Shown here: one piece after another, positions 1 through 9,781 of the stretch | Numbering within the stretch: the first letter of the stretch is position 1 | How the letters are laid out: every line of letters starts with the position of its first letter | Source of the DNA: Exiguobacterium sp. FSL W8-0210 | Lineage (GTDB): Bacteria > Bacillota > Bacilli > Exiguobacteriales > Exiguobacteriaceae | Assembly (NCBI RefSeq): GCF_038006045.1 | Contig: NZ_JBBOUK010000001.1 | Coordinates: 2,397,001-2,461,000, forward strand | Length of the DNA stretch: 64,000 nt | Direction: 5' to 3' | Notes under the pieces: generated by a model | The model's input: the letters and a program-made list of their open reading frames with translations, nothing else | The model's database searches: none | What the model was told of the DNA's origin: nothing | Position numbers and translations under genes: made by a program

Positions 1-1743
1 GTCGCGTTTCGTACCGATGACGTTGATCGGCTGGTAACGGCTGAATTTTTTGAGTGCCGAGAGCAACATCCGGAGTTCGTCGCCGCTTGCTGCCGCGTAG
101 AGTGTCTCTTTCGCATCACGCTCGACAGCTTCGAACGCTTGTTGTGCGAAGACTTCCGTGTAACGGACTTTCAGTTCGCTCTTCTCGATTCCTTTGTCGG
201 CAATCGCTTTGTCCGTCCGGACGATTGCTGACTCCAGCGCATAGATCGCACTCATGATGTCAGCTGTATTCGCTAAAATCTCTTGCTCGCCTTGGAGTTT
301 GTCCTGGTATTTCTGGACCGCTGTTCCGGCAGTCAACAAGAAGATCTTCTTCATCATCGCGAGTAAGTGGCGTTCGCGATCAAGTGGTGCTGTTCCGATT
401 TCTGTCGGCATGAAGCTCATCACTTCTTGTTGCAGACGCTGTGCTTCCGCAAGCAACGGCAACTCGCCTTTCATCGCTTTCTTCAGCAACGTTCCTGGAA
501 CGAGAAGACGGTTGATCTCGTTCGTTCCTTCGAAGATCCGGTTGATCCGTGAATCGCGGTACATGTTCTCGACTTCATATTCTGCCATGAAGCCGTAACC
601 ACCGTGAATCTGAACCGCTTCATCGATGACATAATCAAATGTTTCCGAAGCAAAGACTTTGTTCATCGAGCATTCAATCGCATACTCCGCGATGGCATCG
701 GCGATTTTCTTACCGTCTTTGCTCTCTTCTTCCGACAGCTGATCAAGGCTATCTTGGAACAAACCACCCGTCCGGTAGACTGAGCTTTCCATCGCATACG
801 TCTGTGCTGCCATCGTCGCGAGTTTTTCTTGAATCAATGGGAACGAGCTGATTGGTGTTTTGAACTGCTTACGTTCATTCGAGTACTGGACTGCGAGATC
901 AATTGCTCGTTTTGAAGAACCGACAGCACCGACAGCGAGTTTGTAACGACCGACGTTCAAGATATTGAAGGCGATGACGTGGCCGCGTCCGATCTCACCG
1001 AGGACGTTATCGACTGGTACTTCTGCATCTTGTAAGATCAATGTCCGTGTCGATGACCCTTTGATCCCCATCTTCTGTTCCTCGACGCCTGTCGAGACGC
1101 CTGGATACGATCCTTCGACGAGGAAGGCTGTGAACTTGTCACCGTCGATTTTTGCGTAGACGACGAACAAGCTTGCAAAACCAGCGTTCGTGATCCATTG
1201 TTTTTCACCGTTCAGGATATAGTGTGTCCCTGCTTCATTCAAGACAGCTGTCGTTTTGGCACCGAGGGCATCCGAACCAGAGCCTGGCTCCGTCAATGCA
1301 TAAGAAGCGATCCACTCCCCTGAAGCGAGTTTCGGCAAGTATTTATGCTTTTGCTCTTCGTTACCGAAGAAGACGATTGGCAACGAACCGATTCCGACGT
1401 GTGCGCCGTAGCTGAGGGCGAATGAACGACCACGTGCGAACTTTTCCGTAATGATTGAAGACGAAATCTTATCCATCTGATAGCCGCCGTATGCTTCCGG
1501 AACGTCTGCACCGAGTAGACCTAATTCGCCTGCTTCACGGAGGAGACCGACTGATAATTCGAACTCGTGTTTTTCGATTCGGTCAAGGACAGGAACGACA
1601 CGATCTTCGACGAACTTCGCTGTCATGTCACCGACCATTTTGTGTTCTTCCGAGAAATCCTCTGGTGTGAAGAGACGTTCTGGTGCTAACTCATCTAATA
1701 CGAAACTGCCACCTTTGATTAATTCGTTTGTCGTTTGGCTCAT
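1..1743 (-). CDS. fadE: acyl-CoA dehydrogenase FadE (C-terminus cut by window edge)
   Basis: FAD-dependent acyl-CoA dehydrogenase that makes trans-2-enoyl-CoA in the first step of beta-oxidation. The frame is open for 581 codons from ATG at 1743 to the window edge; the Bacillus family member is about 594 residues, so only the extreme C-terminus is missing. The N-terminus ([20 protein letters not shown]) matches Bacillus FadE. The family motif [20 protein letters not shown] and [11 protein letters not shown] carry the flavin and catalytic-base region. The start overlaps the fadA stop by 4 bp (ATGA), so it is the last visible gene of fadN-fadA-fadE and probably translationally coupled. The long C-terminal extension typical of FadE-type enzymes is present. 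Confidence 0.93.
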   Translation of the reverse strand, partial: MSQTTNELIKGGSFVLDELAPERLFTPEDFSEEHKMVGDMTAKFVEDRVVPVLDRIEKHEFELSVGLLREAGELGLLGADVPEAYGGYQMDKISSSIITEKFARGRSFALSYGAHVGIGSLPIVFFGNEEQKHKYLPKLASGEWIASYALTEPGSGSDALGAKTTAVLNEAGTHYILNGEKQWITNAGFASLFVVYAKIDGDKFTAFLVEGSYPGVSTGVEEQKMGIKGSSTRTLILQDAEVPVDNVLGEIGRGHVIAFNILNVGRYKLAVGAVGSSKRAIDLAVQYSNERKQFKTPISSFPLIQEKLATMAAQTYAMESSVYRTGGLFQDSLDQLSEEESKDGKKIADAIAEYAIECSMNKVFASETFDYVIDEAVQIHGGYGFMAEYEVENMYRDSRINRIFEGTNEINRLLVPGTLLKKAMKGELPLLAEAQRLQQEVMSFMPTEIGTAPLDRERHLLAMMKKIFLLTAGTAVQKYQDKLQGEQEILANTADIMSAIYALESAIVRTDKAIADKGIEKSELKVRYTEVFAQQAFEAVERDAKETLYAAASGDELRMLLSALKKFSRYQPINVIGTKRD

Positions 1744-2930
1744 TGTCCTGTTCCTCCTTCAACTAGTTCGAATACACCTGCTGCGCCCATTCCGCCACCG
1801 ATACACATCGAGACGACACCATACTGGACATTCCGGCGTTTCATTTCATGCAAGAGTGTCAATGTGAGTTTTGTTCCTGTACAACCGAGGGGGTGACCGA
1901 GGGCGATCGCTCCACCGTTGACGTTGACGATGTCTTCGTTTAATCCAAGCTCGCGGATGACACCGAGTGACTGCGAAGCGAACGCTTCGTTCAACTCGAT
2001 CAATCCGACGTCCTCAAGCGTGATGCCTGCGAGGTCCAGTGCCTTCGGAATCGCGACGACTGGTCCGATCCCCATCACTTCCGGACGGACACCACCGACC
2101 GCGAACGATTTGAACTTACCGAGAATCGGTAACCCTTGGCGTTCTGCTTCTTCTCGTTCCATGACGAGGACAGCTGCGGCACCGTCTGACGTCTGCGAAG
2201 AGTTCCCTGCTGTGACGCTGCCGCCGAGGCTGAACGCTGGGCGAAGTTTTGCAAGACCTTCCGGTGACGAATCCGGGCGAACGCCTTCATCGTGTTCGAC
2301 GACGAATGTCTTCTCTTCGATTTTCAGTTCATCATTGACGAATTGTTCCGTCACCGTTACCGGGATGATCTCGTCTGCGAACTTACCGGCTGCGATTGCG
2401 GCCGCTGCTTTTTGGTGACTCTTCAACGCAAACGCATCTTGATCTTCCCGTGAGACATTGTAGGTCGCAGCGACTTGCTCCGCTGTATGCCCCATGCTCA
2501 TGTAGTACTCTGGTGCCGTGTCGACGATCGACGGATTAGGTCGGACGACGTGACCTGGCATCGGGACTTGACTCATCGATTCGAGTCCACCGGCGACGAC
2601 AGCGGTTGCTTGCCCCGTCATGATCTTCATTGCCGCGTCAGCGATCGATTGTAATCCACTTGAGCAATACCGGTTGATCGTGATCGCCGGTACCTCATGG
2701 GATAATCCACCGAGGACTGAAGCATAGCGAGCGATGTTCATCCCCTGCTCTGCTTCAGGTAAGGCACATCCGAGGATGACGTCATCGACCGCTCCCGTGT
2801 AGCCGGACCGTTTCAACGTTTCCTGGATGGCGATGCCTGCTAATTCATCTGAGCGCATTGACTTGAATGCGCCCTTTTTTGCTTTTCCGACCGGTGTTCG
2901 TGCACCGGCGACGATTACTGCTTCCTTCAT
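1740..2930 (-). CDS. fadA: acetyl-CoA C-acyltransferase (thiolase)
   Basis: Thiolase of 396 residues that cleaves 3-ketoacyl-CoA with CoA in the last step of beta-oxidation. The nucleophilic cysteine is Cys89 in [10 protein letters not shown]. The C-terminal motifs [15 protein letters not shown] and [10 protein letters not shown] carry the second catalytic His and Cys. Length and motif order are normal for the family. It lies 17 bp downstream of fadN and overlaps fadE by 4 bp, so the three genes form one operon. Specificity for degradation rather than acetoacetyl-CoA synthesis is inferred from this context. Confidence 0.95.
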   Translation of the reverse strand: MKEAVIVAGARTPVGKAKKGAFKSMRSDELAGIAIQETLKRSGYTGAVDDVILGCALPEAEQGMNIARYASVLGGLSHEVPAITINRYCSSGLQSIADAAMKIMTGQATAVVAGGLESMSQVPMPGHVVRPNPSIVDTAPEYYMSMGHTAEQVAATYNVSREDQDAFALKSHQKAAAAIAAGKFADEIIPVTVTEQFVNDELKIEEKTFVVEHDEGVRPDSSPEGLAKLRPAFSLGGSVTAGNSSQTSDGAAAVLVMEREEAERQGLPILGKFKSFAVGGVRPEVMGIGPVVAIPKALDLAGITLEDVGLIELNEAFASQSLGVIRELGLNEDIVNVNGGAIALGHPLGCTGTKLTLTLLHEMKRRNVQYGVVSMCIGGGMGAAGVFELVEGGTGQ

Positions 2931-2947
2931 CCGAATCCCCCCAGTCC

Positions 2948-5365
2948 TCAGTTACGAAGCGGCTTGCCTTTGACGAGCATGTGCTGCATCCGTTGTTGTG
3001 TCTTCATCTCACCGATCAGGCTCAAGAAGGCTTCCCGTTCGATGTCGAGCATATATTGTTCATCGACGTGGCTACCGAAGGCGACGTTTCCACCGGCGAT
3101 GACGTGTGCGAGTTTACTGGCGATTTTTAAGTCATGCTCCGAGATATACCCGCCGTAGAACATTTCGCGTGTTGCGAGTTCAAGCGTCGCTTTCCCCGCA
3201 CGACCGACGACTGGAATCTTCGCTTTCGCGGGTGCCGTATAGCCAGTCCGGTCGAGTTCGAGGACGAGTTGTTTCGCATCATACGTCAAGTGATCGCGGT
3301 TCATCGAGATCTGATCAACGGAGCGGACATATCCGAGTTCCCGCGCTTCAAAGGCTGATTTTGAGACTTTTGCCATCGCGACGTTCTCGAACGTTTTTTG
3401 CGCTGCTTTCTCGATGTTGACGAGTCCGTCCGGTGTGTTTTCTAGCAGTCGACGGTACGTGTTGACGTTTCCGCCACCTCCCGGAATCAGACCGACACCG
3501 ACTTCGACGAGACCCATGTACGTTTCAAGACCAGCTTGCAGACGAGCTGCCGGAAGCGAGATCTCTGTACCGCCACCAAGCGTCATTCCTTGTGGGGCAG
3601 CGACGATCGGACGCGATGCGTAGCGAATCTTTTGAATCGATTGTTGGAACTTGTTGATGATCCAGTCGAGCTCGAACCAGTTCTCATCTTCCGCTTCCAT
3701 CAGCATCATCGCTAGGTTCGCACCGACACAGAAGTTCTTGCCATCGTTTGCGATGACGAGACCGCGGTGATTTTTCTCGACGAGATCGACCGACTGTTCA
3801 ATCATCTGCATGATGTCGACACCGATTGCATTGCTCTTCGATGTGAACTCGAGGACTGCGATGTCGTCGCCGATATCAAGCAAGCGTGCTCCGTTGTTCT
3901 CAAGTAAAACACCGTTTGACTTCCGGACGTCGCGGAGTCGGATCTCCTTCGGATTGACCGTTGCTCCGACGTAGTCTTTCGTTGCAACGTCATAATGACG
4001 ACCGGACGCATCATAGAAGCTCGTTTTTCCTGCTGCGAGCATCTCATCGACCCATGCCGGTACTGCGTAACCGTCTTGTTTCATCTTTGCGACCGTCTTC
4101 TCGACACCGAGTGCGTCCCATGTCTCGAACGGTCCCATCTTCCAACCGAAGCCCCATTTCATTGCTTCGTCGATCGCTTTGATGTCGTCTGCGATTTCTC
4201 CCGTCAGCTGAGCCGAGTAGAGCAATGTTTTCGCATGGATCGGCCAGAGTAAGGCACCGACACGATCTTGTGCGAAGACGACGGCTTTCAGTTTGTTTTT
4301 TGCGCCCGGAAGTGCTTTGGCTTGTCCGATCGACGGTTCAGTAAGCGCTTTCTTTTCGACGTACTCAAATGTCTCGAGATCAAGTTCAAGGATCTGTTTT
4401 CCGACTTTCTTATAGAAGCCTTGACCTGTCTTCGCACCAAGTGCTCCTTGTTCGACAAGGTGACGCATTTCAGCCGGAACCGCGAACGTCTCCTTCTCTT
4501 CGCCTTCTGGCAACAAGTCATAGACGTTGTTTGCAACATGAACGAACGTGTCGATGCCGACGACGTCGAGTGTCCGGAACGTCGCTGACCCTGGGCGACC
4601 AAGGAGTGGGCCTGTGACCGAATCGACCTCCCCGATCGAATAGCCACCTTTTTTCATCTCATCCATTGTCACGAGGAGACCGTATGTCCCGATCCGGTTG
4701 CCGATGAAGTTCGGTGTGTCCTTCGCGATGACGACGCCTTTTCCGAGTCGTTCCTCAGCGAATTGTTTCATGAAGTCGACGACACGTGGATCCGTGTCTG
4801 ACGTCGGAATCAACTCAAGCAACTTCAGATAACGTGGTGGGTTAAAGAAGTGTGTCCCAAGGAAACGACGGTTGAACGATTCCGAGCGTCCTTCACGCAT
4901 CGCTTCGATCGAGATGCCCGATGTATTCGAGCTGACGATCGCGTCTTCCCGAATGAACGGTTCGATCGTTTTAAACAATTGCTGTTTGACATCGAGTCGT
5001 TCGACGACGACTTCAACGATCCAGTCTGCTTCTTTTAGACGCTCTAAATCGTCTTCTAAGTTTCCGACCTCGATGAAGTCGATCAATTTTTTCGATGCGA
5101 GTGGTGCTGGATTTTGTTTCAAGAGTTTTTCGCGATTATCGCGTGCGATGCGGGAGCGGACGCGCGGATCACTCAGCGTCAAGCCCTGCTTCTCTTCTTG
5201 TGCTGTAAGTTCTTTTGGTACGATATCAAGCATCAATGTCCGTATGCCAGCATTCGCAAGATGTGCTGCGATGCCCGCACCCATCACCCCTGAACCGATG
5301 ATGACGGCGAATTGGATGTGTTTCGTCAACTGGATTGTGGTCGGCTGACCGATTTGACTCGCCAT
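2948..5365 (-). CDS. fadN: 3-hydroxyacyl-CoA dehydrogenase / enoyl-CoA hydratase
   Basis: Bifunctional beta-oxidation enzyme of 805 residues, Bacillus FadN (YusL) type. The N-terminal half is a Rossmann NAD domain ([17 protein letters not shown] from about residue 24) followed by the 3-hydroxyacyl-CoA dehydrogenase C-domains. The C-terminal half is a crotonase domain with the oxyanion-hole stretch [20 protein letters not shown] and [10 protein letters not shown]. This domain order is the reverse of E. coli FadB. I chose ATG 5365 over an upstream ATG at 5398 because AGGGGG lies 6-7 bp before it. It is the first gene of fadN-fadA-fadE, and a FadR-like palindrome with a TATAAT box lies just upstream. 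Confidence 0.94.
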   Translation of the reverse strand: MASQIGQPTTIQLTKHIQFAVIIGSGVMGAGIAAHLANAGIRTLMLDIVPKELTAQEEKQGLTLSDPRVRSRIARDNREKLLKQNPAPLASKKLIDFIEVGNLEDDLERLKEADWIVEVVVERLDVKQQLFKTIEPFIREDAIVSSNTSGISIEAMREGRSESFNRRFLGTHFFNPPRYLKLLELIPTSDTDPRVVDFMKQFAEERLGKGVVIAKDTPNFIGNRIGTYGLLVTMDEMKKGGYSIGEVDSVTGPLLGRPGSATFRTLDVVGIDTFVHVANNVYDLLPEGEEKETFAVPAEMRHLVEQGALGAKTGQGFYKKVGKQILELDLETFEYVEKKALTEPSIGQAKALPGAKNKLKAVVFAQDRVGALLWPIHAKTLLYSAQLTGEIADDIKAIDEAMKWGFGWKMGPFETWDALGVEKTVAKMKQDGYAVPAWVDEMLAAGKTSFYDASGRHYDVATKDYVGATVNPKEIRLRDVRKSNGVLLENNGARLLDIGDDIAVLEFTSKSNAIGVDIMQMIEQSVDLVEKNHRGLVIANDGKNFCVGANLAMMLMEAEDENWFELDWIINKFQQSIQKIRYASRPIVAAPQGMTLGGGTEISLPAARLQAGLETYMGLVEVGVGLIPGGGGNVNTYRRLLENTPDGLVNIEKAAQKTFENVAMAKVSKSAFEARELGYVRSVDQISMNRDHLTYDAKQLVLELDRTGYTAPAKAKIPVVGRAGKATLELATREMFYGGYISEHDLKIASKLAHVIAGGNVAFGSHVDEQYMLDIEREAFLSLIGEMKTQQRMQHMLVKGKPLRN

Positions 5366-5387
5366 GATATACCCCCTGATTTTAAAT

Positions 5388-5405
5388 TGAATGAACAACC
5401 ATTCA
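5388..5405 (-). promoter_or_regulatory. FadR-like operator of the fadNAE operon
   Basis: The 18-bp near-palindrome TGAATGAACAACCATTCA closely resembles the Bacillus FadR box (TGAATGA-N4-TCATTCA, as I recall it). It starts immediately downstream of a TATAAT -10 element (5405-5410 on the minus strand) and lies 23 bp before the fadN start. A TetR-type fatty-acid repressor bound here would block transcription; no such regulator is encoded in the window. Confidence 0.65.
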
Positions 5406-5548
5406 TTATACTGACAAAAAAAGAAGCCGAACGACTTTGGTGTGCTTCTTCTACATCTTCATCATAAATGAATAATGATTCAGTAGCAATAAAAAATCAG
5501 TCAATGGACAAATTTTCCTGTTAGACTGAATAAAAGGAGTGGTTGAAA

Positions 5549-6196
5549 ATGAGTCAAACCGAGCATGTATGGAATCAAAAAGCCGCTGACTGGGCGGATC
5601 GTGCTGACGATATGTGGACGAACGGCAGTCGGAAAACCGTTTTGCCGTTCTTACGAAAAACGATCACCGGTGGTCGTTTGCTTGATCTCGGTTGCGGTGA
5701 TGGGGCAGCCTGTCGCTTACTGACACCCGACTTTCAGACAGTCGGACTCGATGTCTCAGATGAAATGATCCGGATTGCCCGTGAGAAGTCACCCGAGCAG
5801 ACGTTCATCGTTGGAACGGGTGAAGCATTGCCATTCGCCGATCATGCGTTTGATGTCGTCCTCGCCGTCAACTCGCTCGAATGGTCGACACATCCCGTAA
5901 AGGTTTTAGAAGAAATAGAACGCGTCGCCCCGCTTGTCGTCATCAGTCTACTTGGTCCGACAGCCGCACCACGGCAACTTGCTTATCGTCGTCTCTACGG
6001 TGAGGAAGTCGCGATGGGAAATACGATGATGCCGTGGGAACTGTTGCAGCTGGCGAAAGAACGGGGCTGGACGTTACTCGATGAAGCGGTCATCCAAAAG
6101 GAAGGAGCCGTCATAACGGGGCATCGGTTACTGGATCAAGCCCATGCTTTCTCGTGTTTATTTGCTTTTCAGACGACAGCTGTGAGGGAAAGATAG
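5549..6196 (+). CDS. class I SAM-dependent methyltransferase
   Basis: Small-molecule-type methyltransferase of 215 residues. Motif I (LLDLGCGDGAACRLL) binds S-adenosylmethionine, followed by GLDVSDEMI (motif II acidic residue) and FDVVLAVNSLEW (motif IV). The substrate cannot be told from sequence. ATG 5549 is preferred over TTG 5543 because AGGAG (5535-5539) is 9 bp before the ATG and only 3 bp before the TTG. It is transcribed away from fadN and ends 1 bp before the next small membrane gene, so the two are probably co-transcribed. Confidence 0.8.
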   Translation: MSQTEHVWNQKAADWADRADDMWTNGSRKTVLPFLRKTITGGRLLDLGCGDGAACRLLTPDFQTVGLDVSDEMIRIAREKSPEQTFIVGTGEALPFADHAFDVVLAVNSLEWSTHPVKVLEEIERVAPLVVISLLGPTAAPRQLAYRRLYGEEVAMGNTMMPWELLQLAKERGWTLLDEAVIQKEGAVITGHRLLDQAHAFSCLFAFQTTAVRER

Positions 6197-6197
6197 G

Positions 6198-6455
6198 ATG
6201 TCGTATACAACTTTTTATACGTTCATATTAGTAGCGTTAGGTATCAATCTGTTGTTTTATATCGATTCACTTGATGTTTTAGAGCGGTGGCAATATTTCT
6301 TATTGTACATGGTCTTTCTAATGGGTATACCTGAACTCGGAAGACGCATTTTTCGACGATATCAAGAAAAGCGATTCCACCCGCAGACTTCTATCTTTCT
6401 TGTCATTCTTGTATTTGCAGGCATGTTGTTTTTAGGAAATGTCATTTTGCCGTAA
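6198..6455 (+). CDS. small membrane protein, unknown function
   Basis: Predicted protein of 85 residues that I do not recognise. Hydrophobic segments lie near residues 5-20, 32-45 and 65-84, separated by a basic stretch (GRRIFRRYQEKRFH), consistent with two or three membrane spans and a positively charged loop. It starts 1 bp after the methyltransferase stop and has a weak AGG just before its ATG, so translation may be coupled. The gene is followed by a 470-bp gene-free stretch with two structured repeats. Confidence 0.55.
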   Translation: MSYTTFYTFILVALGINLLFYIDSLDVLERWQYFLLYMVFLMGIPELGRRIFRRYQEKRFHPQTSIFLVILVFAGMLFLGNVILP

Positions 6456-6482
6456 TGATCGATGAAACTCCATCATCAGTAA

Positions 6483-6633
6483 CCTCACTGTCTTCTCACC
6501 CGCTTTCCTCAGGCGAGACACAAGCCAGTCTTCCTCATCCCTCGGATGACGAATCCGGGTCTTGTTTGTCTCTGACAGCGCGAGATGAAGCGTCGCGCTT
6601 TTTCCTGTAGGAGTCGGGTGAAGACATGTGAGG
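6483..6633 (-). repeat. structured interspersed repeat, copy 1
   Basis: A 151-bp imperfect palindrome. Its outer arms pair (CCTCAC at 6483-6488 with GTGAGG at 6628-6633, then GTCTTC/GAAGAC and ACCCG/CGGGT). Read on the minus strand it contains the family signature blocks GACTCCTACAGGAAAAAGC, CAGAGACAAACAAGACCCGG and GTGTCTCGCCTGAGGAAAGC in that order. The same blocks occur at 57559-57706 and, in part, at 6732-6858. There is no coding potential. The function is unknown. Confidence 0.8.
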
Positions 6634-6731
6634 AGAATGCACTCATTTGTTATCCAAAGAACTCAAAAGCGATCGATTTCCGTCAATAGAATCGATCGCT
6701 TTTTGATATAAGTTCATCTAAGACGAACCGG

Positions 6732-6858
6732 GCATCTTCGACTCCTACAGGAAAAGGAAGCATGAGCCATGCTTCCGTCAGGGAAGAGGAAGACCCGGCA
6801 AATCGCATGAAATGCGAGATGCCGCGGCTTACTTCCCGCCTGAGGAAAGCGAAGATGC
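6732..6858 (+). repeat. structured interspersed repeat, copy 2
   Basis: Plus-strand copy of the same family. The ends pair perfectly over 9 bp (GCATCTTCG 6732-6740 with CGAAGATGC 6850-6858). It shares GACTCCTACAGGAAAA and GCCTGAGGAAAGC with copies 1 and 3. Two inner hairpins are visible, GAAGCATG/CATGCTTC and TCGCAT/ATGCGA. Their sequences differ from the other copies but their positions agree, as in a folded element under compensatory change. Copies 1 and 2 face each other in the gap between the small membrane gene and fadM. Confidence 0.8.
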
Positions 6859-6889
6859 TGAGGACGTCCGGTGTACTATGCATTTTTCA

Positions 6890-6924
6890 TACAAAAAGAC
6901 GATGCAGCGTTGCATCGCCTTCTC
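6890..6924 (-). terminator. rho-independent terminator of fadM
   Basis: On the minus strand GGCGATGCA/TGCATCGTC forms a stem closed by a short loop and followed by TTTTT, just past the fadM stop. Confidence 0.75.
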
Positions 6925-6927
6925 TTC

Positions 6928-7848
6928 TTATCCTTTGACCATTCCTTTGAGAACGAAGGCAACGTTTGCCGGTCGTTCTGCTAAACGGCGCATAAAGTAA
7001 CCATACCAGTCACGTCCATAAGGGACATAGACACGGACTTTATAGCCTTGTTTGACGAGTTCGAGTTGACGCTCAACCCGGATGCCGAACAACATCTGGA
7101 ATTCGAACTGGTCTTTTTCAATCCCGTTTTCTTTAGCGTAACGGATAACTTGCTCGATCATCGCATCGTCATGTGTTGCGACGGCAGCATAGTTTCCGAG
7201 TGATAATTGTAACTTCACGAGCTTGATGTAGTTATGATCGACATCTTCCTTCTCTGGAAATGCCACCGTTGCCGGCTCTTTGTATGCCCCTTTGACGATC
7301 CGGAGATTCGTCTCGAAGCGTCCGACACGTTTGATGTCATCTTCCGACCGGTAGAGGTATGACTGGATGACTGTTCCGATGTTATCGAAAGATTGGCGCA
7401 ATTCTTCAAACAATTGAATCGTCTTTTCACAACGTGGCTCATCTTCCATATCGATCGTGACGAAGACACCGAGTTCTTTCGCCCGTGTTAAGATCCGTTC
7501 CATGTTCGAGCGAATCAAGTCGTCCGAGATATCGAGTCCGAGTGATGTCAGTTTCAACGAGAGTTGCGAGTCTAATTTTTCTTCCGCAATCATCTCAACC
7601 GCACGAATACATTCTTGTGTCATCATCTCTGCTTCCGCTACCGTCGAGATGAACTCCCCTAAATGGTCCATCGTGACGCATAACCCTTTTGCGTTCAATT
7701 CCTGGATCGCCCGTTTTGATGCTTCCAATGAATCCCCTGCCACGAAGCGACTTGCTCCGAATTTAAGCCCGTATCGCTTGGCGAGACCGTTCAATGTCTT
7801 GTTTTGCGATAAGAAGATAAAACCATCCCGTAGTACTTTTTCCATCAC
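6928..7848 (-). CDS. fadM: proline dehydrogenase
   Basis: FAD-linked proline dehydrogenase of 306 residues (TIM barrel, monofunctional PutA/PutB family) that oxidises proline to pyrroline-5-carboxylate. The C-terminal FMRRLAERPANV matches the conserved substrate-binding RRxxER region. SYLYRSEDD and RIVKGAYKEP are typical barrel-strand motifs. The paralogue yusM/fadM sits beside fadNAE in Bacillus, which suggests this assignment rather than a putBCP-type gene. The start is GTG 7848 (GGGGG 8 bp upstream) or the next codon, ATG 7845. It ends in its own terminator. Confidence 0.85.
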   Translation of the reverse strand: MMEKVLRDGFIFLSQNKTLNGLAKRYGLKFGASRFVAGDSLEASKRAIQELNAKGLCVTMDHLGEFISTVAEAEMMTQECIRAVEMIAEEKLDSQLSLKLTSLGLDISDDLIRSNMERILTRAKELGVFVTIDMEDEPRCEKTIQLFEELRQSFDNIGTVIQSYLYRSEDDIKRVGRFETNLRIVKGAYKEPATVAFPEKEDVDHNYIKLVKLQLSLGNYAAVATHDDAMIEQVIRYAKENGIEKDQFEFQMLFGIRVERQLELVKQGYKVRVYVPYGRDWYGYFMRRLAERPANVAFVLKGMVKG

Positions 7849-7929
7849 TCATGATTCCCCCTAAATAAATGCTAGGCTGTTTTACCGTATCGGTTCACAT
7901 CTCTGCCTTTATATTATGACATAAAGCGC

Positions 7930-8604
7930 TTACATACGCTCTTTCTTTTGTTTATTTTTGAGAATCTGTTGTGCGACAAGTCCCACGGCAAAGAATAAGA
8001 CATACAGACCGATCGCGAGGAAGAACTGCCACGAGAACGGATCACGAAGGCTTGAGCCGATATTGTTGTAAACGAATGCACCGGGAATGATCCCGATATA
8101 GTTCGCGATGGCGAACTGTTTAAAGCGGATTTTTGATAATCCGGACGCGTAGCTGATCGCGTCAAACGGAAATAGCGGAATCAACCGGACGATCAAGACG
8201 ACGAGAAAGCCGTTCGTTGCAATCCGTTCGTCGAGTACGTTCAGCTTCCCTTTCCCGATCAACTTCTCAACTCCACGGCGACCGAGCAACCGGGCGATCC
8301 AAAAGCTGAGTAATCCACCCGTACCGGCACCAATAACATCAAGTAATGTCCCGAGCCACGGACCGTACGTATAGCCGCCAAAGACGGTCAAAAGACTCGC
8401 CGGAAAAAAGACGAGTGGTCGGACGGTATAAGCGAGCACATAGAGCAACATCCCTGTCAGACCTTGATTCCGTACCCAATCCGATAATGCTTGAATGTCG
8501 AATTGCTCCAACATTCCCGACATCCGGAAATACAGGAGCAATCCAAGTCCAAACATAAAATACAGCGTGATCGGGAGCCAGTCCCGGAGCCGTAGTTTCT
8601 TCAT
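7930..8604 (-). CDS. TVP38/TMEM64 (VTT/DedA superfamily) membrane protein
   Basis: Integral membrane protein of 224 residues with about six hydrophobic segments. The family core is visible: FFPASLLTVFGGYTYGPWLGTLLDVIGAGTG followed by FLVVLIVRLIPLFPFDAISYASGL, with the RLIPLFPFD signature. Proteins of this superfamily are implicated in lipid scrambling and transport, but no substrate can be assigned here. It overlaps the hemolysin III-like gene by 4 bp and has no clear ribosome site of its own, so translation is probably coupled. The C-terminus is lysine-rich and presumably cytoplasmic. Confidence 0.82.
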   Translation of the reverse strand: MKKLRLRDWLPITLYFMFGLGLLLYFRMSGMLEQFDIQALSDWVRNQGLTGMLLYVLAYTVRPLVFFPASLLTVFGGYTYGPWLGTLLDVIGAGTGGLLSFWIARLLGRRGVEKLIGKGKLNVLDERIATNGFLVVLIVRLIPLFPFDAISYASGLSKIRFKQFAIANYIGIIPGAFVYNNIGSSLRDPFSWQFFLAIGLYVLFFAVGLVAQQILKNKQKKERM

Positions 8605-9314
8605 GACATCGTCGCTGGAGCAACGTAATAGAAAATCGACAGGAAGATCAACACACTACCAGCAAGGACGAACAGATGCCAAATCGCGTGGTTATACGGC
8701 AAGCGTGCCCAGACGTAAAAGATGACGCCGAGCGAGTACGCAAGTCCACCACCGAGGAGCAGTAAGAATCCTTGTAATCCAAGTGCTTCATAGATCGGCT
8801 TGATCGCAAACAGACAACACCAGCCGAGGATCAGATAAGACGCATTCGAGATCCAGACATATTTACCGGTCGAATAAAGCTTCCAGATGATGCCGAGCGT
8901 TCCGACACCCCAGACGATTCCGAGCAATGTCCAGCCGAGCGGACCACGGAGTGTGATCAAAGCGAACGGTGTATAACTACCGGCAATCAACAAATAGATG
9001 CCAGCATGATCTAAAATTTGTAGAACCTTGTTTGCTTTCGTATGCATCAGCGAATGCATCAAGGTCGAGAACAGATAAAGGAGAATCATCGTTGCCCCGA
9101 AGATACTGACAGCAGTGACGTTCCAAGCGCTGCCGGATTTCGTCGCCTGCAGGATCAACATCACGAGCGCGACGATACTGAAAATGACACCCAATCCGTG
9201 TGTAATGGCACTGGCGATCTCCTCTTTCAAGGAGTCACCTTTTGCGAGTAGCTCTTCGATCGTTTCTTTCGATTGTTGCTTGATCGTTTGCTTAAGTTCT
9301 TTTTTGGTAACCAA
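8601..9314 (-). CDS. hemolysin III family (PAQR-like) membrane protein
   Basis: Protein of 237 residues with seven likely membrane helices. Family features include EEIASAITHGLGVIFSIVAL near residue 30, STLMHSLMHTK, LDHAGIYLLIAGSYTPF and a C-terminal HAIWHLFVLAGS; the His, Asp and Ser residues form the presumed zinc site of PAQR-type hydrolases. 'Hemolysin' is a historical name, and a role in lipid or membrane homeostasis is more likely. The N-terminus carries a charged 30-residue extension. The start is TTG 9314 with AGGTG 5 bp upstream; an alternative start inside the extension is possible. Confidence 0.82.
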   Translation of the reverse strand: MVTKKELKQTIKQQSKETIEELLAKGDSLKEEIASAITHGLGVIFSIVALVMLILQATKSGSAWNVTAVSIFGATMILLYLFSTLMHSLMHTKANKVLQILDHAGIYLLIAGSYTPFALITLRGPLGWTLLGIVWGVGTLGIIWKLYSTGKYVWISNASYLILGWCCLFAIKPIYEALGLQGFLLLLGGGLAYSLGVIFYVWARLPYNHAIWHLFVLAGSVLIFLSIFYYVAPATMS

Positions 9315-9440
9315 CCGAACACCTACTTTCTAATGACACAAGACTAACACTTTGATTATACGCTCTGAAGCGACAGCGTGCCTATCGAAAAATTCTGTCG
9401 ATTTGATGACAACCGTCATCTGTTTGTCTTTTCCCGCTTA

Positions 9441-9476
9441 TACAAAAATCCACACCGCCTTTGCGATGTGGATGTC
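9441..9476 (-). terminator. terminator of the histidine operon
   Basis: On the minus strand ATCCACA(T)CGC and GGCGGTGTGGAT form a stem followed by TTTTTG, 3 bp past the hisE stop. Confidence 0.85.
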
Positions 9477-9478
9477 GT

Positions 9479-9781
9479 TTACCATTGTTCAATATCCGGG
9501 CGATCCTTGAACGTCGATTTTGTACCGTGACGTTCGTTAAGGACGGCTTCGACTTCTTTGAATGAGACACCGCGCTCAGCGAGCAAGACCGTTAAGTGAT
9601 ACAACAAGTCTGCTGTCTCTTCTGCTAACGTATCGTTACCAGCGAGAACGACTTCAAATGCCTCTTCGCCGAACTTCTTCGCGATCTTCTCATATCCAGA
9701 AGCAATCAAATAGTTCGTATAGGATTCTGCTTCTTTCGCGTCAATCTTCGCTTTGACCGTCTGTTCCAGTTCGTATAACAT
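9479..9781 (-). CDS. hisE: phosphoribosyl-ATP pyrophosphatase HisE
   Basis: MazG-fold enzyme of 100 residues that removes pyrophosphate from phosphoribosyl-ATP in histidine biosynthesis. The conserved KKFGEEAFEVVLA and EETADLLYHLTVLLAERG helices bear the metal-binding acidic residues. The start is ATG 9781, with GGAGGTG 5 bp before it; a longer open frame upstream merely overlaps hisI. Its first 41 bp overlap the end of hisI in another frame. In Bacillus subtilis the two activities are one fused HisIE protein; here they are separate proteins. Confidence 0.92.
   Translation of the reverse strand: MLYELEQTVKAKIDAKEAESYTNYLIASGYEKIAKKFGEEAFEVVLAGNDTLAEETADLLYHLTVLLAERGVSFKEVEAVLNERHGTKSTFKDRPDIEQW

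Noticed and set aside
1918-2418. Long open frame antisense to fadA (and similar ones opposite fadN, hisD, rnr and trxB)
   Set aside because: The proteins are Ser/Arg-rich with no plausible domain, have no ribosome sites and lie wholly opposite well-identified genes. They arise from codon bias of the real strand.
5416-5449. Hairpin AGAAGC...GCTTCT with T-run on the minus strand upstream of fadN
   Set aside because: It resembles a terminator but would lie upstream of the fadN promoter with no minus-strand gene ending there. The stem is short and the loop about 16 nt, so I did not list it.
5469-5482. TGAATAATGATTCA palindrome near the methyltransferase promoter
   Set aside because: The arms are only 5 bp and the spacing does not match the 18-bp FadR box. 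It could be chance in AT-rich DNA.
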